Assembly (NCBI GenBank): GCA_949746285.1
Contig: CATJZH010000058.1
Span: 1 to 30,357 of the forward strand
DNA length: 30,357 bases
Origin: an uncultured Clostridia bacterium
Lineage (GTDB): Bacteria; Bacillota; Clostridia; TANB77; CAG-508
Direction of reading: 5' to 3'
Shown: positions 21,129-28,934 of the stretch, one piece after another
Numbering within the stretch: the first letter of the stretch is position 1
How the letters are laid out: every line of letters starts with the position of its first letter
The notes under the pieces: generated by a model
The model's input: only the letters and a program-made list of their open reading frames with translations
Told to the model about the DNA's origin: nothing
Database searches by the model: none
Translations under genes and position numbers: made by a program

Positions 21129-21530
21129 ATGAAAAAAGCATTTATGTCTTTAAAATTTTATGATGGAGATGTAACTAAATCAAAAGTAGATACTTTAACA
21201 CAAGCATTAAAAAATGCTGGAATTGAAAATTTTGTAATGATAAGAGATGTTGAAAAATATGGAGAAGTAGAAGTCTCCAGTAAAAGTTTAATGGCGGAAT
21301 ATGCATTTCCAGAAATGGAAAAATGCGATATGCTAATAGTTGAGTTTTCAGAAAAAGGTGTTGGACTAGGAGTGGGAGCAGGATATGCTTTTGCCAAAAA
21401 TATACCAATATATATAATTGCAAAAACAGGTTCTGATATTTCTAGTACAATTGGAGGCTTAGCAAAAGAAATTATATTTTATGATAAACCGGAAGATATA
21501 ACAGAAAAATTTAAAGAAATCTTAAAATAA
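21129..21530 (+). CDS. Nucleoside 2-deoxyribosyltransferase-fold protein
   Basis: A 133-aa protein with the nucleoside 2-deoxyribosyltransferase (NDT) fold: MKKAFMSLKFYDGD, CDMLIVEFSEKGVGLGVGAGYAFAK and PIYIIAKTG. In active NDTs the nucleophile Glu lies in a GLGMELGYA-type motif. Here the stretch reads GLGVGAGYA, with Gly83 at that position, so base-exchange activity is doubtful and a nucleotide-sensing or other hydrolase role is possible. AAGGAG precedes ATG 21129, and serS begins 12 nt after the stop, making it part of the T-box operon. Confidence 0.8.
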   Translation: MKKAFMSLKFYDGDVTKSKVDTLTQALKNAGIENFVMIRDVEKYGEVEVSSKSLMAEYAFPEMEKCDMLIVEFSEKGVGLGVGAGYAFAKNIPIYIIAKTGSDISSTIGGLAKEIIFYDKPEDITEKFKEILK

Positions 21531-21541
21531 GGAGATAAAGT

Positions 21542-22825
21542 ATGATAGATATAAAATTAATAAGAGAAAATCCAGAAATGGTAAAAGAGAATATAAAGAA
21601 AAAATTTCAAGATCATAAACTAATTTTGGTAGATGAAGTTATAGAATTAGACAAAGAAAGTAGAGAATTAACTTTAATGTGTGATGATTTACGTATGAAG
21701 AGAAATTCTATAAGTAAAGAAATAGGCAATTTAATGGCTAATGGGCAAAAAGATGAAGCAGAAGCTAAAAAAGCAGAAGTAGGCGAAATAAATGCGAAAT
21801 TAGAGGCAAATGAAGGAAGAGAAAATGAATTAAAAGAAGAAATAAAAGCAAGAATGATGAAAATTCCTAATATAATGGATGCTTCAGTTCCAATAGGAAA
21901 AGATGATACAGAAAATGTAGAAAATGAAAAGTTTGGAGATCCAGTTGTTCCAGATTATGAAATACCATATCATGCAGATATAATAGAAGCTTTTAATGGA
22001 TTAGACAAAGAAAGTGCAGGACGAACAAGTGGAAATGGATTTTACTATTTATTAGGAGATATAGCAAGACTTCATGAAGCAATGATAGCATATGCTAGAG
22101 ACTTTATGATAAATAAAGGATTTACTTATTGTATACCACCATTTATGATTAGAAGTGATGTTGTAAATGGAGTTATGAGTTTTGAAGAATTAGAAGCAAT
22201 GATGTATAAAATTGAAGGTGAAGATTTATATTTAATAGGTACAAGCGAACATTCTATGATAGGAAAATTTAAAGGACAAATAGTAAAAGAAGAAGAATTA
22301 CCTATAGCTATAACAGGATATTCTCCATGTTTTAGAAAAGAAGTTGGTTCACATGGATTAGAAGAGAGAGGGTTATATAGAGTTCATCAATTTGAAAAAC
22401 AAGAAATGATAGTTCTTTGTAAACCAGAGGAACAAATGGATTGGTATAATAAAATGTGGAGTTATACAGTAGAATTTTTTAGAAGCTTAGATGTACCTGT
22501 AAGAACATTAGAATGTTGTAGTGGAGATTTAGCTGATTTAAAAGTAAAATCTTGTGATGTTGAAGCATGGAGCCCTAGACAACAAAAATATTTTGAAGTA
22601 GGTAGTTGTTCTACTCTAGGAGATGCTCAATCAAGAAGATTAAGTATTAGAGCTAAAGGAGAAGCAGGAAATTATTTAGTGGCAACATTAAATAATACAG
22701 TTGTAGCAAGCCCTAGAGGATTAATTGCAGTTTTAGAAAACAATTATATGGCAGATGGAACAGTAAAAGTTCCAGAAGTTTTATGGCCATATATGGGTGG
22801 AACTCAAGTAATAAAAAGAAAATAA
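21542..22825 (+). CDS. serS: Seryl-tRNA synthetase
   Basis: SerRS charges tRNA-Ser (and tRNA-Sec) with serine. The 427-aa product has the N-terminal tRNA-binding coiled-coil arm (residues about 25-110, alternating Lys/Glu), then the class II core: motif 2 CFRKEVGSHGLEERGLYRVHQFEKQEM and motif 3 LNNTVVASPRGLIAVLENNY. Length matches the family (about 425). A few core positions differ from the common form (VASPRGL rather than VAVGRAL; SCSTLGDAQSRR rather than SCSNFxDFQARR), placing it in a divergent subgroup. It is the evident target of the UCU T-box at 19791-20025. AAGGAG precedes the ATG. Confidence 0.96.
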   Translation: MIDIKLIRENPEMVKENIKKKFQDHKLILVDEVIELDKESRELTLMCDDLRMKRNSISKEIGNLMANGQKDEAEAKKAEVGEINAKLEANEGRENELKEEIKARMMKIPNIMDASVPIGKDDTENVENEKFGDPVVPDYEIPYHADIIEAFNGLDKESAGRTSGNGFYYLLGDIARLHEAMIAYARDFMINKGFTYCIPPFMIRSDVVNGVMSFEELEAMMYKIEGEDLYLIGTSEHSMIGKFKGQIVKEEELPIAITGYSPCFRKEVGSHGLEERGLYRVHQFEKQEMIVLCKPEEQMDWYNKMWSYTVEFFRSLDVPVRTLECCSGDLADLKVKSCDVEAWSPRQQKYFEVGSCSTLGDAQSRRLSIRAKGEAGNYLVATLNNTVVASPRGLIAVLENNYMADGTVKVPEVLWPYMGGTQVIKRK

Positions 22826-22838
22826 GAGTGGAGAAATT

Positions 22839-23417
22839 ATGATAGTAAAAAATCCAAGATTTGAAATATCTGCAGTAAGTAAAAAACAATATCCAAAAGG
22901 AAATTTACCAGAAATTGTTTTAGTTGGAAAATCTAATGTAGGAAAATCTTCTTTTGTAAATACAATGATAAATAGAAAGAACTTAGCTAGAACAAGTAAT
23001 ACACCAGGGAAAACAAGGCAAATAAATTTTTACAATATAGATGATAAATTTTATTTTGTTGATTTACCAGGATATGGTTTTAGTAAAATGTCTAAAAAAG
23101 AAAAAGTTATATCTGGCAGATATATTGAGGAATATCTTGAGCAGGGAAAAAATGTAAGACTAATAGTTTTATTATTAGATATAAGACATAAACCAACAGA
23201 AGATGATATGCTAATGTATGATTATATTTTAAGAACTAATTTACCATTTATTGTTTTAACAAATAAAGCAGATAAAATAGCTATAACTAAAGTAGATGTA
23301 GAAGTAGAGAGAATAAAACAAACTCTTGGAATTTCTTTTAGTACAATACTACCATTTTCTGCAGAAAGAAAGATTTATATAGATAACGTTTGGGAAGAAT
23401 TAGAAAAATTTCTATAA
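22839..23417 (+). CDS. engB: Ribosome biogenesis GTPase EngB/YsxC
   Basis: EngB (YihA/YsxC) is an essential GTPase of 50S subunit assembly. The 192-aa product shows G1 GKSNVGKSSF, G2/G3 in NTPGKTRQINFYNID and DLPGYGFSKMSKKEK, G4 TNKADK and G5 SAE, with the usual length of about 195 aa. GTGGAG lies 6-7 nt before ATG 22839, 13 nt after the serS stop, so it is most likely the last gene of the T-box transcript. That would link large-subunit assembly to serine charging. Confidence 0.95.
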   Translation: MIVKNPRFEISAVSKKQYPKGNLPEIVLVGKSNVGKSSFVNTMINRKNLARTSNTPGKTRQINFYNIDDKFYFVDLPGYGFSKMSKKEKVISGRYIEEYLEQGKNVRLIVLLLDIRHKPTEDDMLMYDYILRTNLPFIVLTNKADKIAITKVDVEVERIKQTLGISFSTILPFSAERKIYIDNVWEELEKFL

Positions 23418-23519
23418 AATGTGAATAAATTCTAAAATTTTACATATATATATATTGTATAATAATAAATATTTGTAAATAATTTATTTTATAAATAATT
23501 TAGATAAGGAAGAGTATAT

Positions 23520-23765
23520 ATGTATAGTGAATTTGTTAAAGAATTTCAAATAGCTGAAATGACAGAATGTGAAAAGGATAAAGAACTTTTAAATAATATT
23601 CAAATTGTAAAAAATACATTAGGCAATATGTATAATAATTTACAATTTGCAGATAGTGATTTAATAGATTATTATACTTATCAAATAAAAGCTGAAGAGT
23701 CAAAGTATAATTATCTTATTAAACAGGCAAAAAAGAAAAACTTGAATATAATAAAAGCCATATAG
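23520..23765 (+). CDS. YaaL-like DUF2508 protein
   Basis: An 81-aa helical protein resembling DUF2508 (YaaL), a small uncharacterised Firmicute family. The segment FADSDLIDYYTYQIKAEESKYNYLIKQAKKK matches the family core (DPDLIDxxIYxLxAAExRYxxLLxxAK). YaaL usually lies near recR and sigma-factor genes; here it stands alone, convergent with glmS. GGAAGAG lies before ATG 23520. Its stop codon lies inside the shared terminator hairpin. Confidence 0.75.
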   Translation: MYSEFVKEFQIAEMTECEKDKELLNNIQIVKNTLGNMYNNLQFADSDLIDYYTYQIKAEESKYNYLIKQAKKKNLNIIKAI

Positions 23766-23788
23766 ATTAATTGCTCTATATGGCTTTT
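23753..23788. terminator. Bidirectional terminator YaaL/glmS
   Basis: AAAAGCCATATAG (23753-23765) pairs with CTATATGGCTTTT (23776-23788), 13 bp with a 10-nt loop. U-rich sequence follows on both strands, so it ends the plus-strand YaaL-like gene and the minus-strand glmS. Confidence 0.85.
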
Positions 23789-23793
23789 ATATT

Positions 23794-25629
23794 TTATTCT
23801 ACTGTTACAGATTTTGCAAGGTTTCTAGGTTTATCAACATCTAATCCTTTTTCTTTTGAAATGTAGTATGCTAAAATTTGAAGAGGAACAACAGAAAGTA
23901 TAGGTGAAATTAAAGGGTTTGTTTTAGGAATAGTTATAACCTCATCAAAATTATGATTTAATTCTTGGTTTGTAATAATAAAAGTTTTAGCTCCTCTTGT
24001 AACAACTTCTTGAATATTACTAATAGATTTTTCTACTAAAAGTCTATTAGTAAGTATTGAGATTATTGTAACATCATTTTCAATTAAAGCAATTGGACCA
24101 TGTTTTAGTTCTCCAGAAGGATAAGCTTCTGAATGAATGTAAGAGATTTCTTTTAATTTTAAAGAACCTTCTAAAGCAACAGTATAGTCAATTCCTCTAC
24201 CAATGAAAAATACATCTTTTTCTTTATAAATTCTTTGAGCAAAAGATTTAATTCTTTCAGTATTTTTTAGAACTTCTTCTAACTGAGAAGGAAGAAGTAG
24301 TATATCGCTTTTTAATTCATTAACTTTTTCTTGATTAATTTCTAATTTTTCAGCAAAATTAATTGCAATAATAGCAAGTAGCACAATTTGTGAAGTATAT
24401 GCCTTTGTAGAAGCAACAGCTATTTCAGGTCCCGCATGAGTATAAATTGTATAATCTGCTTCACGAGAAATAGAAGCACCTATTACATTTGATATAGCAA
24501 GTGTTTTTGCATTTTTTGATTTTGCAAGTTTTAAAGCAGCAATTGTATCGGCTGTTTCACCAGATTGTGTAATAAAAATGCATAAAGTTTTTTCGTTTAC
24601 AATTGGATTTCTATATCTAAATTCTGAAGCAGCTTCTACTTCAACAGGTATTTCGCATAAACTTTCTAAAATAGTTTTTCCAGCCATACCTGCATACATA
24701 GCAGTACCACAAGCTACAATAAATATTTTATTTATTGTTTTTAAATATTCTTTATCTAATTTTAAATCTGGAATTGATGATTTAGAATTTTGTGTTATTC
24801 TAGCACCAATTGTTTCTCTAACAGATTTTGGTTGTTCATTTATTTCTTTAAACATGAAATCAGGATAACCACCTTTTTCAGCAGCTCCAGCATCCCATGT
24901 AATATTTCTAGCTTCTTTTTTTATAATGTTCATATCTTCATCATAAAATTCTATTTGATCTCTAGATATGAAAGCAAATTCATTATCATTTAAAAGATAA
25001 AAATCTTTTGTAAAAGATAATATTGCTGGAATGTCTGAACTAATGTAATTTTCATTAACTCCTTTTCCAATTACTAAAGGACTATCTTTACGAACAACTA
25101 CCATATTATCAGGAAAATCTGAACATAAAATTTCTATAGCAAAACTTCCTTTTAACATTTTTGAAGTATTTGTTACAGCTTCAAGTAAACGTTTTTTTCC
25201 TTTTTCTTCTGAATTTTGATAATTAAAATGTATTAAATTTGGAATAACTTCTGTATCTGTATCAGATAAAAAAGTATATTTACGACTTTTTAAAAATTCT
25301 TTTAGACCTGCATAATTTTCAATAATTCCATTATGAACAACAGAAAATGTATTTGAATTATCCATATGAGGATGAGAATTTGTAGTAGAAGGTTTACCAT
25401 GAGTTGCCCATCTAGTATGACCAATTCCAATTGTTCCATTTAATTTATTTATTTCATCAGAATTTTCGAGTTCAGCAACACGACCTTTATTTTTTATTGT
25501 TTTTATACCACTTTTTTCAATTGTAGAGATTCCTGCTGAATCATAACCTCTATATTCAAGTCTTAAAAGACCGTTAATTAATATAGGTTTTGCTTTTTTT
25601 TCTCCTATATAACCAACTATTCCACACAT
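23794..25629 (-). CDS. glmS: Glutamine-fructose-6-phosphate aminotransferase
   Basis: GlmS makes glucosamine-6-phosphate from fructose-6-phosphate and glutamine, the entry to peptidoglycan amino sugars. The 611-aa product begins MCGIVGYIG (catalytic Cys at position 2, after Met removal Cys1), with GHTRWATHG and the glutaminase domain to about residue 240. Two SIS isomerase domains follow (CGTAMYAG, ITQSGETADT, HGPIALIE), and it ends DKPRNLAKSVTVE. The start is ATG 25629, after AAAGGTGG, which places Cys at the N terminus; the open frame reaches 25638. Expression is under the glmS ribozyme in the leader. Confidence 0.97.
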   Translation of the reverse strand: MCGIVGYIGEKKAKPILINGLLRLEYRGYDSAGISTIEKSGIKTIKNKGRVAELENSDEINKLNGTIGIGHTRWATHGKPSTTNSHPHMDNSNTFSVVHNGIIENYAGLKEFLKSRKYTFLSDTDTEVIPNLIHFNYQNSEEKGKKRLLEAVTNTSKMLKGSFAIEILCSDFPDNMVVVRKDSPLVIGKGVNENYISSDIPAILSFTKDFYLLNDNEFAFISRDQIEFYDEDMNIIKKEARNITWDAGAAEKGGYPDFMFKEINEQPKSVRETIGARITQNSKSSIPDLKLDKEYLKTINKIFIVACGTAMYAGMAGKTILESLCEIPVEVEAASEFRYRNPIVNEKTLCIFITQSGETADTIAALKLAKSKNAKTLAISNVIGASISREADYTIYTHAGPEIAVASTKAYTSQIVLLAIIAINFAEKLEINQEKVNELKSDILLLPSQLEEVLKNTERIKSFAQRIYKEKDVFFIGRGIDYTVALEGSLKLKEISYIHSEAYPSGELKHGPIALIENDVTIISILTNRLLVEKSISNIQEVVTRGAKTFIITNQELNHNFDEVITIPKTNPLISPILSVVPLQILAYYISKEKGLDVDKPRNLAKSVTVE

Positions 25630-25659
25630 AAAAACCACCTTTCTTATAAAACTAATATA

Positions 25660-25821
25660 TAGTTTTATACATAGGTAGCAAGCAAAAAATTACTGATTAA
25701 ATTTCTGTTATAACATTACTGTTATTTTTTGATTTAATCTATGGTAGTAATTGTACCACTAGAGCATCCGCCGAATTTTCGATAACTCTAGACCTCGTCA
25801 ACTAAAATATAGTTCTGGCGC
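25660..25821 (-). ncRNA. glmS ribozyme (self-cleaving riboswitch)
   Basis: The minus-strand leader of glmS carries the conserved core: AGCGCCAGAACT at the cleavage site (cut expected before G at 25821), AGTTGACGAGG, TTATCGAAAATTCGGCGGATG and CTCTAGTGGT, followed by the less conserved P3-P4 region ending near the GCTTGCTACC segment. Glucosamine-6-phosphate acts as cofactor for cleavage, and the mRNA is then degraded, in Bacillus by RNase J1; an RNase J gene is present here. About 35 nt separate it from the glmS start. The 3' limit is approximate. Confidence 0.95.
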
Positions 25822-25959
25822 TAACCTTTGTTTATGTATAAACTCCTTTCTAAGTTTTGCTTTGCTAAATTAGATTATAAAATTTTCTAATTACCTATTT
25901 TAATATATAATATGAGAAACTTTTCAAAATGTCAAATGAATTTTTTGTGAACAAGTTGC

Positions 25960-25988
25960 TTGTAAATAAAAAATTAAAATGTTATAAT
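25960..25988 (+). promoter_or_regulatory. Promoter of hpt
   Basis: TTGTAA (25960-25965), 17 bp, TATAAT (25983-25988), placing the start just upstream of the SD of hpt at 26025. Confidence 0.65.
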
Positions 25989-26024
25989 TCTTTTAAAATT
26001 CCTTTAAAGATAGAGGTAAAAGGT

Positions 26025-26549
26025 ATGAAAGATTTAAATAAAAAATTGAAAGTAATGTATAGAGAAGAACAGTTACAAGAAAAAATAAAAGAAATTGCTA
26101 AAAAAATAGATGAAGATTATAAAGGAAAGGAAGTTATAGTAATTTCAATTTTAAAAGGTGCAATCTTTTTTACAGTTGACTTAGTAAAAAAGATGAGTAC
26201 ACCAATAGTTTTAGAAACAATGCAAGTATCTAGTTATTCTGGAACAGAAAGTACAGGAGATATTAGGGTAAAAAAAGATTTAGATTCTAACATAGAAGGA
26301 AAAGATGTTTTAATAGTAGAAGATATAGTTGATTCAGGTTATACATTAAAATTTTTAAAGGAATATTTGATTTCTAAAAATCCTAAAAGTTTAAAAATAG
26401 CTGTTCTTATGGATAAAAAAGAAAGAAGAAAAGTAGATGTAAATATAGATTATGTTTGCTTTGAGATTCCAAATAAGTTCGTGGTTGGATATGGATTTGA
26501 TGTTGATGAAAAGGGTAGAAATATACCTTATGTTGGATATATAGAATAA
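26025..26549 (+). CDS. hpt: Hypoxanthine phosphoribosyltransferase
   Basis: HPRT salvages hypoxanthine and guanine to IMP and GMP using PRPP. The 174-aa product has VISILKGAIFFTVDL, the SSYSGTESTGDIR flexible loop, the PRPP-binding VLIVEDIVDSGYTL, and the C-terminal VVGYGFDVDEKGRNIPYVGYIE, all typical, with the usual length of about 180. The start is ATG 26025, just after GAGGTAAAAGG. The open frame extends to 25929, but those extra codons contain the promoter. uvrC follows 15 nt after the stop, so the two form an operon. Confidence 0.95.
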   Translation: MKDLNKKLKVMYREEQLQEKIKEIAKKIDEDYKGKEVIVISILKGAIFFTVDLVKKMSTPIVLETMQVSSYSGTESTGDIRVKKDLDSNIEGKDVLIVEDIVDSGYTLKFLKEYLISKNPKSLKIAVLMDKKERRKVDVNIDYVCFEIPNKFVVGYGFDVDEKGRNIPYVGYIE

Positions 26550-26564
26550 GTTTGGAGAAAAGAT

Positions 26565-28349
26565 ATGTTTAATATTGAAGAAGAATTAAAAAAACTTCCT
26601 GAAAAACCAGGTGTTTATTTAATGCATGATAAAGACGACAATATAATATATGTTGGAAAAGCAGTTGTTTTAAAAAATAGAGTTAGACAGTATTTTAGGA
26701 AAAATAATAAAACACCTAGAATAGAAAAAATGGTTTCTTTAATTGATTATTTTGAATATATTGTTGTTGGAAGTGAAGATGAGGCATTAATTCTTGAATG
26801 CAATTTAATAAAAAAATATAGACCTAAATTTAATGTATTGCTTAAAGATGATAAAACTTATCCATATATAAAAATAGATATTAAGTCAGATTATCCAGGT
26901 GTATTTATGACTAGAAGATTACAAAACGATGGTGCAAAATATTTTGGACCATATCCAAATGTATCTGCTGCAAAAGAAATGGTAAGTTTTATAAAAGAAA
27001 AGTTTAAAATAAGACAATGCAAAAATTTTAGAAATCAAGACAGAGCTTGTTTAAATTATCATATAAAAAAATGTCCTGCACCTTGCCAAGGATATATTTC
27101 TAAAGAAGATTATAGAAAACAAATAGATCAGATAGATATGTTATTAGATGGAAAAGTAGATAGTATTGTAAAATCTTTAGAATCTGAAATGAATGAATTA
27201 TCTGAGAAAATGGAATTTGAAAAAGCAGCAGAATTGAGAGATAGAATTTTTGCAATAGAAAGAGTTTCAGAAAAGCAAAAAGTATCTAATATTTCTGAAA
27301 ATAATATTGATGTTATTGGGCTATACAAAAATGATGTTACAGTTTGTATAGAAATGTTTTTTATTAGAAATAGTAAAATGATAGGAAGAGAACATTACTT
27401 TTTTGATGAATTAAAAGATATGAATGAAGAAGAAATTGTTTCTGGTTTTATAAAACAATACTATATGGACAAAAAAGATTTTCCAAGTAAAATTATGATT
27501 AGGTATCAGTTAGAAGAAAAAGAACTTTTGGAAAAATGGCTTTCAAACAAAGGAAATAGAAAAGTAGAAATAAAGAATCCTCAAAAGGGCGAAAAGTTAA
27601 GGTTTGTTGAAATGGCTGAACTTAATAGTAAAATAACTTTAGAAAACAAATTGAAAGATAAAACAGAGATATTAACAGAATTAAGAGATGTTCTAGAATT
27701 AGATTCATTACCACTAAAAATTGAAAGTTTTGACATATCAAATATTTCTGGAACTTTTATTGTTGCTGGAATGTGTGTTGCTCAAAATGGTGTAATAAAA
27801 AGAAATTTATCGCGAAGATTTAAAATAAAAACAGTTTATGGACAAGATGACCCAAGATGTATGCAAGAAGTTGTAACTAGAAGATTAAAACATTCTATAG
27901 AAAATCCGAAAGGCGGATTTGGAGTTTTACCAGATTTAATTTTAGCAGATGGTGGAATTACTCAAATAAGAGCAATTAAAAATGCAATGAATGAGGTAGG
28001 AATAGAATTACCAGTTTTTGGAATGGTTAAAGATGATAAACATTCTACAAGAGCTTTAATAAATGAAAATAGAGAAGAATTTCAAATTTCTGAAAATTTA
28101 TTTAATTTTATAACAAATTTGCAAGATGAAGTTCATAAAACAGCTATTGAATATCATAGAAAAGTGCGTGATAGGGAGATGACAAAATCAAAATTAGATT
28201 ATATAGATGGAATAGGCGAGAAGAAGAGAACTGAATTGTTAAAAAAATTCGGCAGTGTGAAAAAAATAAAAGAAGCTACTGTAGAAGAAATAGCTAGTGT
28301 TAAAGGAATAAATACTACTTTAGCAGAAAAAATAAAAAAAGAATTATAA
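26565..28349 (+). CDS. uvrC: Excinuclease ABC subunit C
   Basis: UvrC makes both incisions in nucleotide excision repair after loading by UvrB. The 594-aa product has a GIY-YIG domain (GVYLMHDKDDNIIYVGKA, residues about 16-33), a cysteine cluster CLNYHIKKCPAPCQGYI, the UVR motif MEFEKAAELRDRIFAIE, an RNase H-like endonuclease domain (ESFDISNISGTFIVAGMCV, DPRCMQEVVTRRL, LPDLILADGG), and C-terminal helix-hairpin-helix repeats (IDGIGEKKRTELLKKFGS, VKGINTTLAEKI). Length is as expected. GGAG precedes ATG 26565, directly after hpt. Confidence 0.97.
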   Translation: MFNIEEELKKLPEKPGVYLMHDKDDNIIYVGKAVVLKNRVRQYFRKNNKTPRIEKMVSLIDYFEYIVVGSEDEALILECNLIKKYRPKFNVLLKDDKTYPYIKIDIKSDYPGVFMTRRLQNDGAKYFGPYPNVSAAKEMVSFIKEKFKIRQCKNFRNQDRACLNYHIKKCPAPCQGYISKEDYRKQIDQIDMLLDGKVDSIVKSLESEMNELSEKMEFEKAAELRDRIFAIERVSEKQKVSNISENNIDVIGLYKNDVTVCIEMFFIRNSKMIGREHYFFDELKDMNEEEIVSGFIKQYYMDKKDFPSKIMIRYQLEEKELLEKWLSNKGNRKVEIKNPQKGEKLRFVEMAELNSKITLENKLKDKTEILTELRDVLELDSLPLKIESFDISNISGTFIVAGMCVAQNGVIKRNLSRRFKIKTVYGQDDPRCMQEVVTRRLKHSIENPKGGFGVLPDLILADGGITQIRAIKNAMNEVGIELPVFGMVKDDKHSTRALINENREEFQISENLFNFITNLQDEVHKTAIEYHRKVRDREMTKSKLDYIDGIGEKKRTELLKKFGSVKKIKEATVEEIASVKGINTTLAEKIKKEL

Positions 28350-28387
28350 AAAGAGAGGAGCCATGCTAGCATACTAACATGGCTCCT
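28345..28387. terminator. Terminator between uvrC and Cys-rich gene
   Basis: AGGAGCCATG (28356-28365) pairs with CATGGCTCCT (28378-28387). On the minus strand it is followed by CTCTTTTTATAA, a good T-run ending the Cys-rich gene. On the plus strand the tail is weaker (TTGACAAAAATC), but it may also stop uvrC. Confidence 0.8.
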
Positions 28388-28398
28388 TTGACAAAAAT

Positions 28399-28566
28399 CT
28401 ATTTGTTGTGAGAGTGCTTTCCACAGCACTTACCGCCGTCCTTGCATCCACCTTTGCAGTTGCACACGTGCAGTGGAATGTCGGTGGTAGGGAGTGGAGT
28501 TACTGACCGGATAATTACTTGATTGTTTACATCAGAGTCTTTTTGAGAATACTTAATTTTTGCCAT
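28399..28566 (-). CDS. Cys/His-rich 55-aa miniprotein
   Basis: A 55-aa protein with a polar N-terminal half (MAKIKYSQKDSDVNNQVIIR) and a compact C-terminal Cys/His/Gly cluster: HVCNCKGGCKDGGKCCGKHS, i.e. Cys35, 37, 41, 47 and 48 with His33, 51 and 53. The spacing C-x-C-x3-C-x5-CC plus histidines suggests metal binding (metallothionein-like or Zn/Cu/Fe site) or disulfide bonding. No signal peptide and no modification enzyme lie nearby, and it does not match SCIFF. It has an SD (GAGAGG), a TTGCTA-17-TATAAT promoter and a terminator. Codons such as CGG, ACC, CTC, GGC and CTG are unlike the neighbours. Function is unknown. Confidence 0.8.
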   Translation of the reverse strand: MAKIKYSQKDSDVNNQVIIRSVTPLPTTDIPLHVCNCKGGCKDGGKCCGKHSHNK

Positions 28567-28611
28567 TTTTTTTCCTCTCTTTCTTATAAAATGTTACAAA
28601 GTTATGTAAAT

Positions 28612-28640
28612 ATTATAGCACAAAAATGGTAAGGTAGCAA
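28612..28640 (-). promoter_or_regulatory. Promoter of Cys-rich gene
   Basis: On the minus strand TTGCTA (28640-28635), 17 bp, TATAAT (28617-28612), about 40 nt upstream of the ATG at 28566. Confidence 0.72.
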
Positions 28641-28765
28641 CTAAAGTTTATAAATAACTTAATATATGAATAAATTCTAGTCATAATAATAAAATTTGTG
28701 AATATATATTAGTATAATGGCCAAAGTTAGGCAAAAATAAATTTTACGAAAGAGGGAATAATTTT

Positions 28766-28870
28766 ATGAAAAAAGTTTTTTTAGGAGTACTAATTGGAGT
28801 TACTACAATTAGTTTTATTATATTGGGATATTTATTATATAGTTTTGTTATGGTGTTAAGTTTTATATAA
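28766..28870 (+). CDS. 34-aa hydrophobic peptide
   Basis: A 34-aa peptide, MKKVFLGVLIGVTTISFIIL followed by a second hydrophobic stretch (GYLLYSFVMVLSFI), which is almost entirely membrane-inserting. GAGGG lies about 9 nt before ATG 28766, and a TATAAT box (28713-28718) is upstream, though without a good -35. It could be a small membrane regulator, a toxin-like peptide or a spurious frame. I see no antisense promoter or sequestering hairpin as in the 13680-14030 locus. The stop is 3 bp before the next gene's -35 box. Confidence 0.5.
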   Translation: MKKVFLGVLIGVTTISFIILGYLLYSFVMVLSFI

Positions 28871-28873
28871 AAG

Positions 28874-28902
28874 TTGACATAAGCTTAGAAAGCTATTATA
28901 AT
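28874..28902 (+). promoter_or_regulatory. Perfect consensus promoter of gene 28935
   Basis: TTGACA (28874-28879), 17 bp, TATAAT (28897-28902): a full consensus match. The leader is only about 25 nt. Confidence 0.9.
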
Positions 28903-28934
28903 ATACAAAGACAAAAGATAGAAAGGATGGTTTT

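Noticed and set aside
28399..28566. SCIFF or other known radical-SAM peptide precursor
   Set aside because: The cysteine spacing differs from SCIFF and no radical-SAM gene is adjacent.
28766..28870. Second type I toxin locus
   Set aside because: No SD-sequestering hairpin, no convergent promoter and no bidirectional terminator as seen at 13680-14030.
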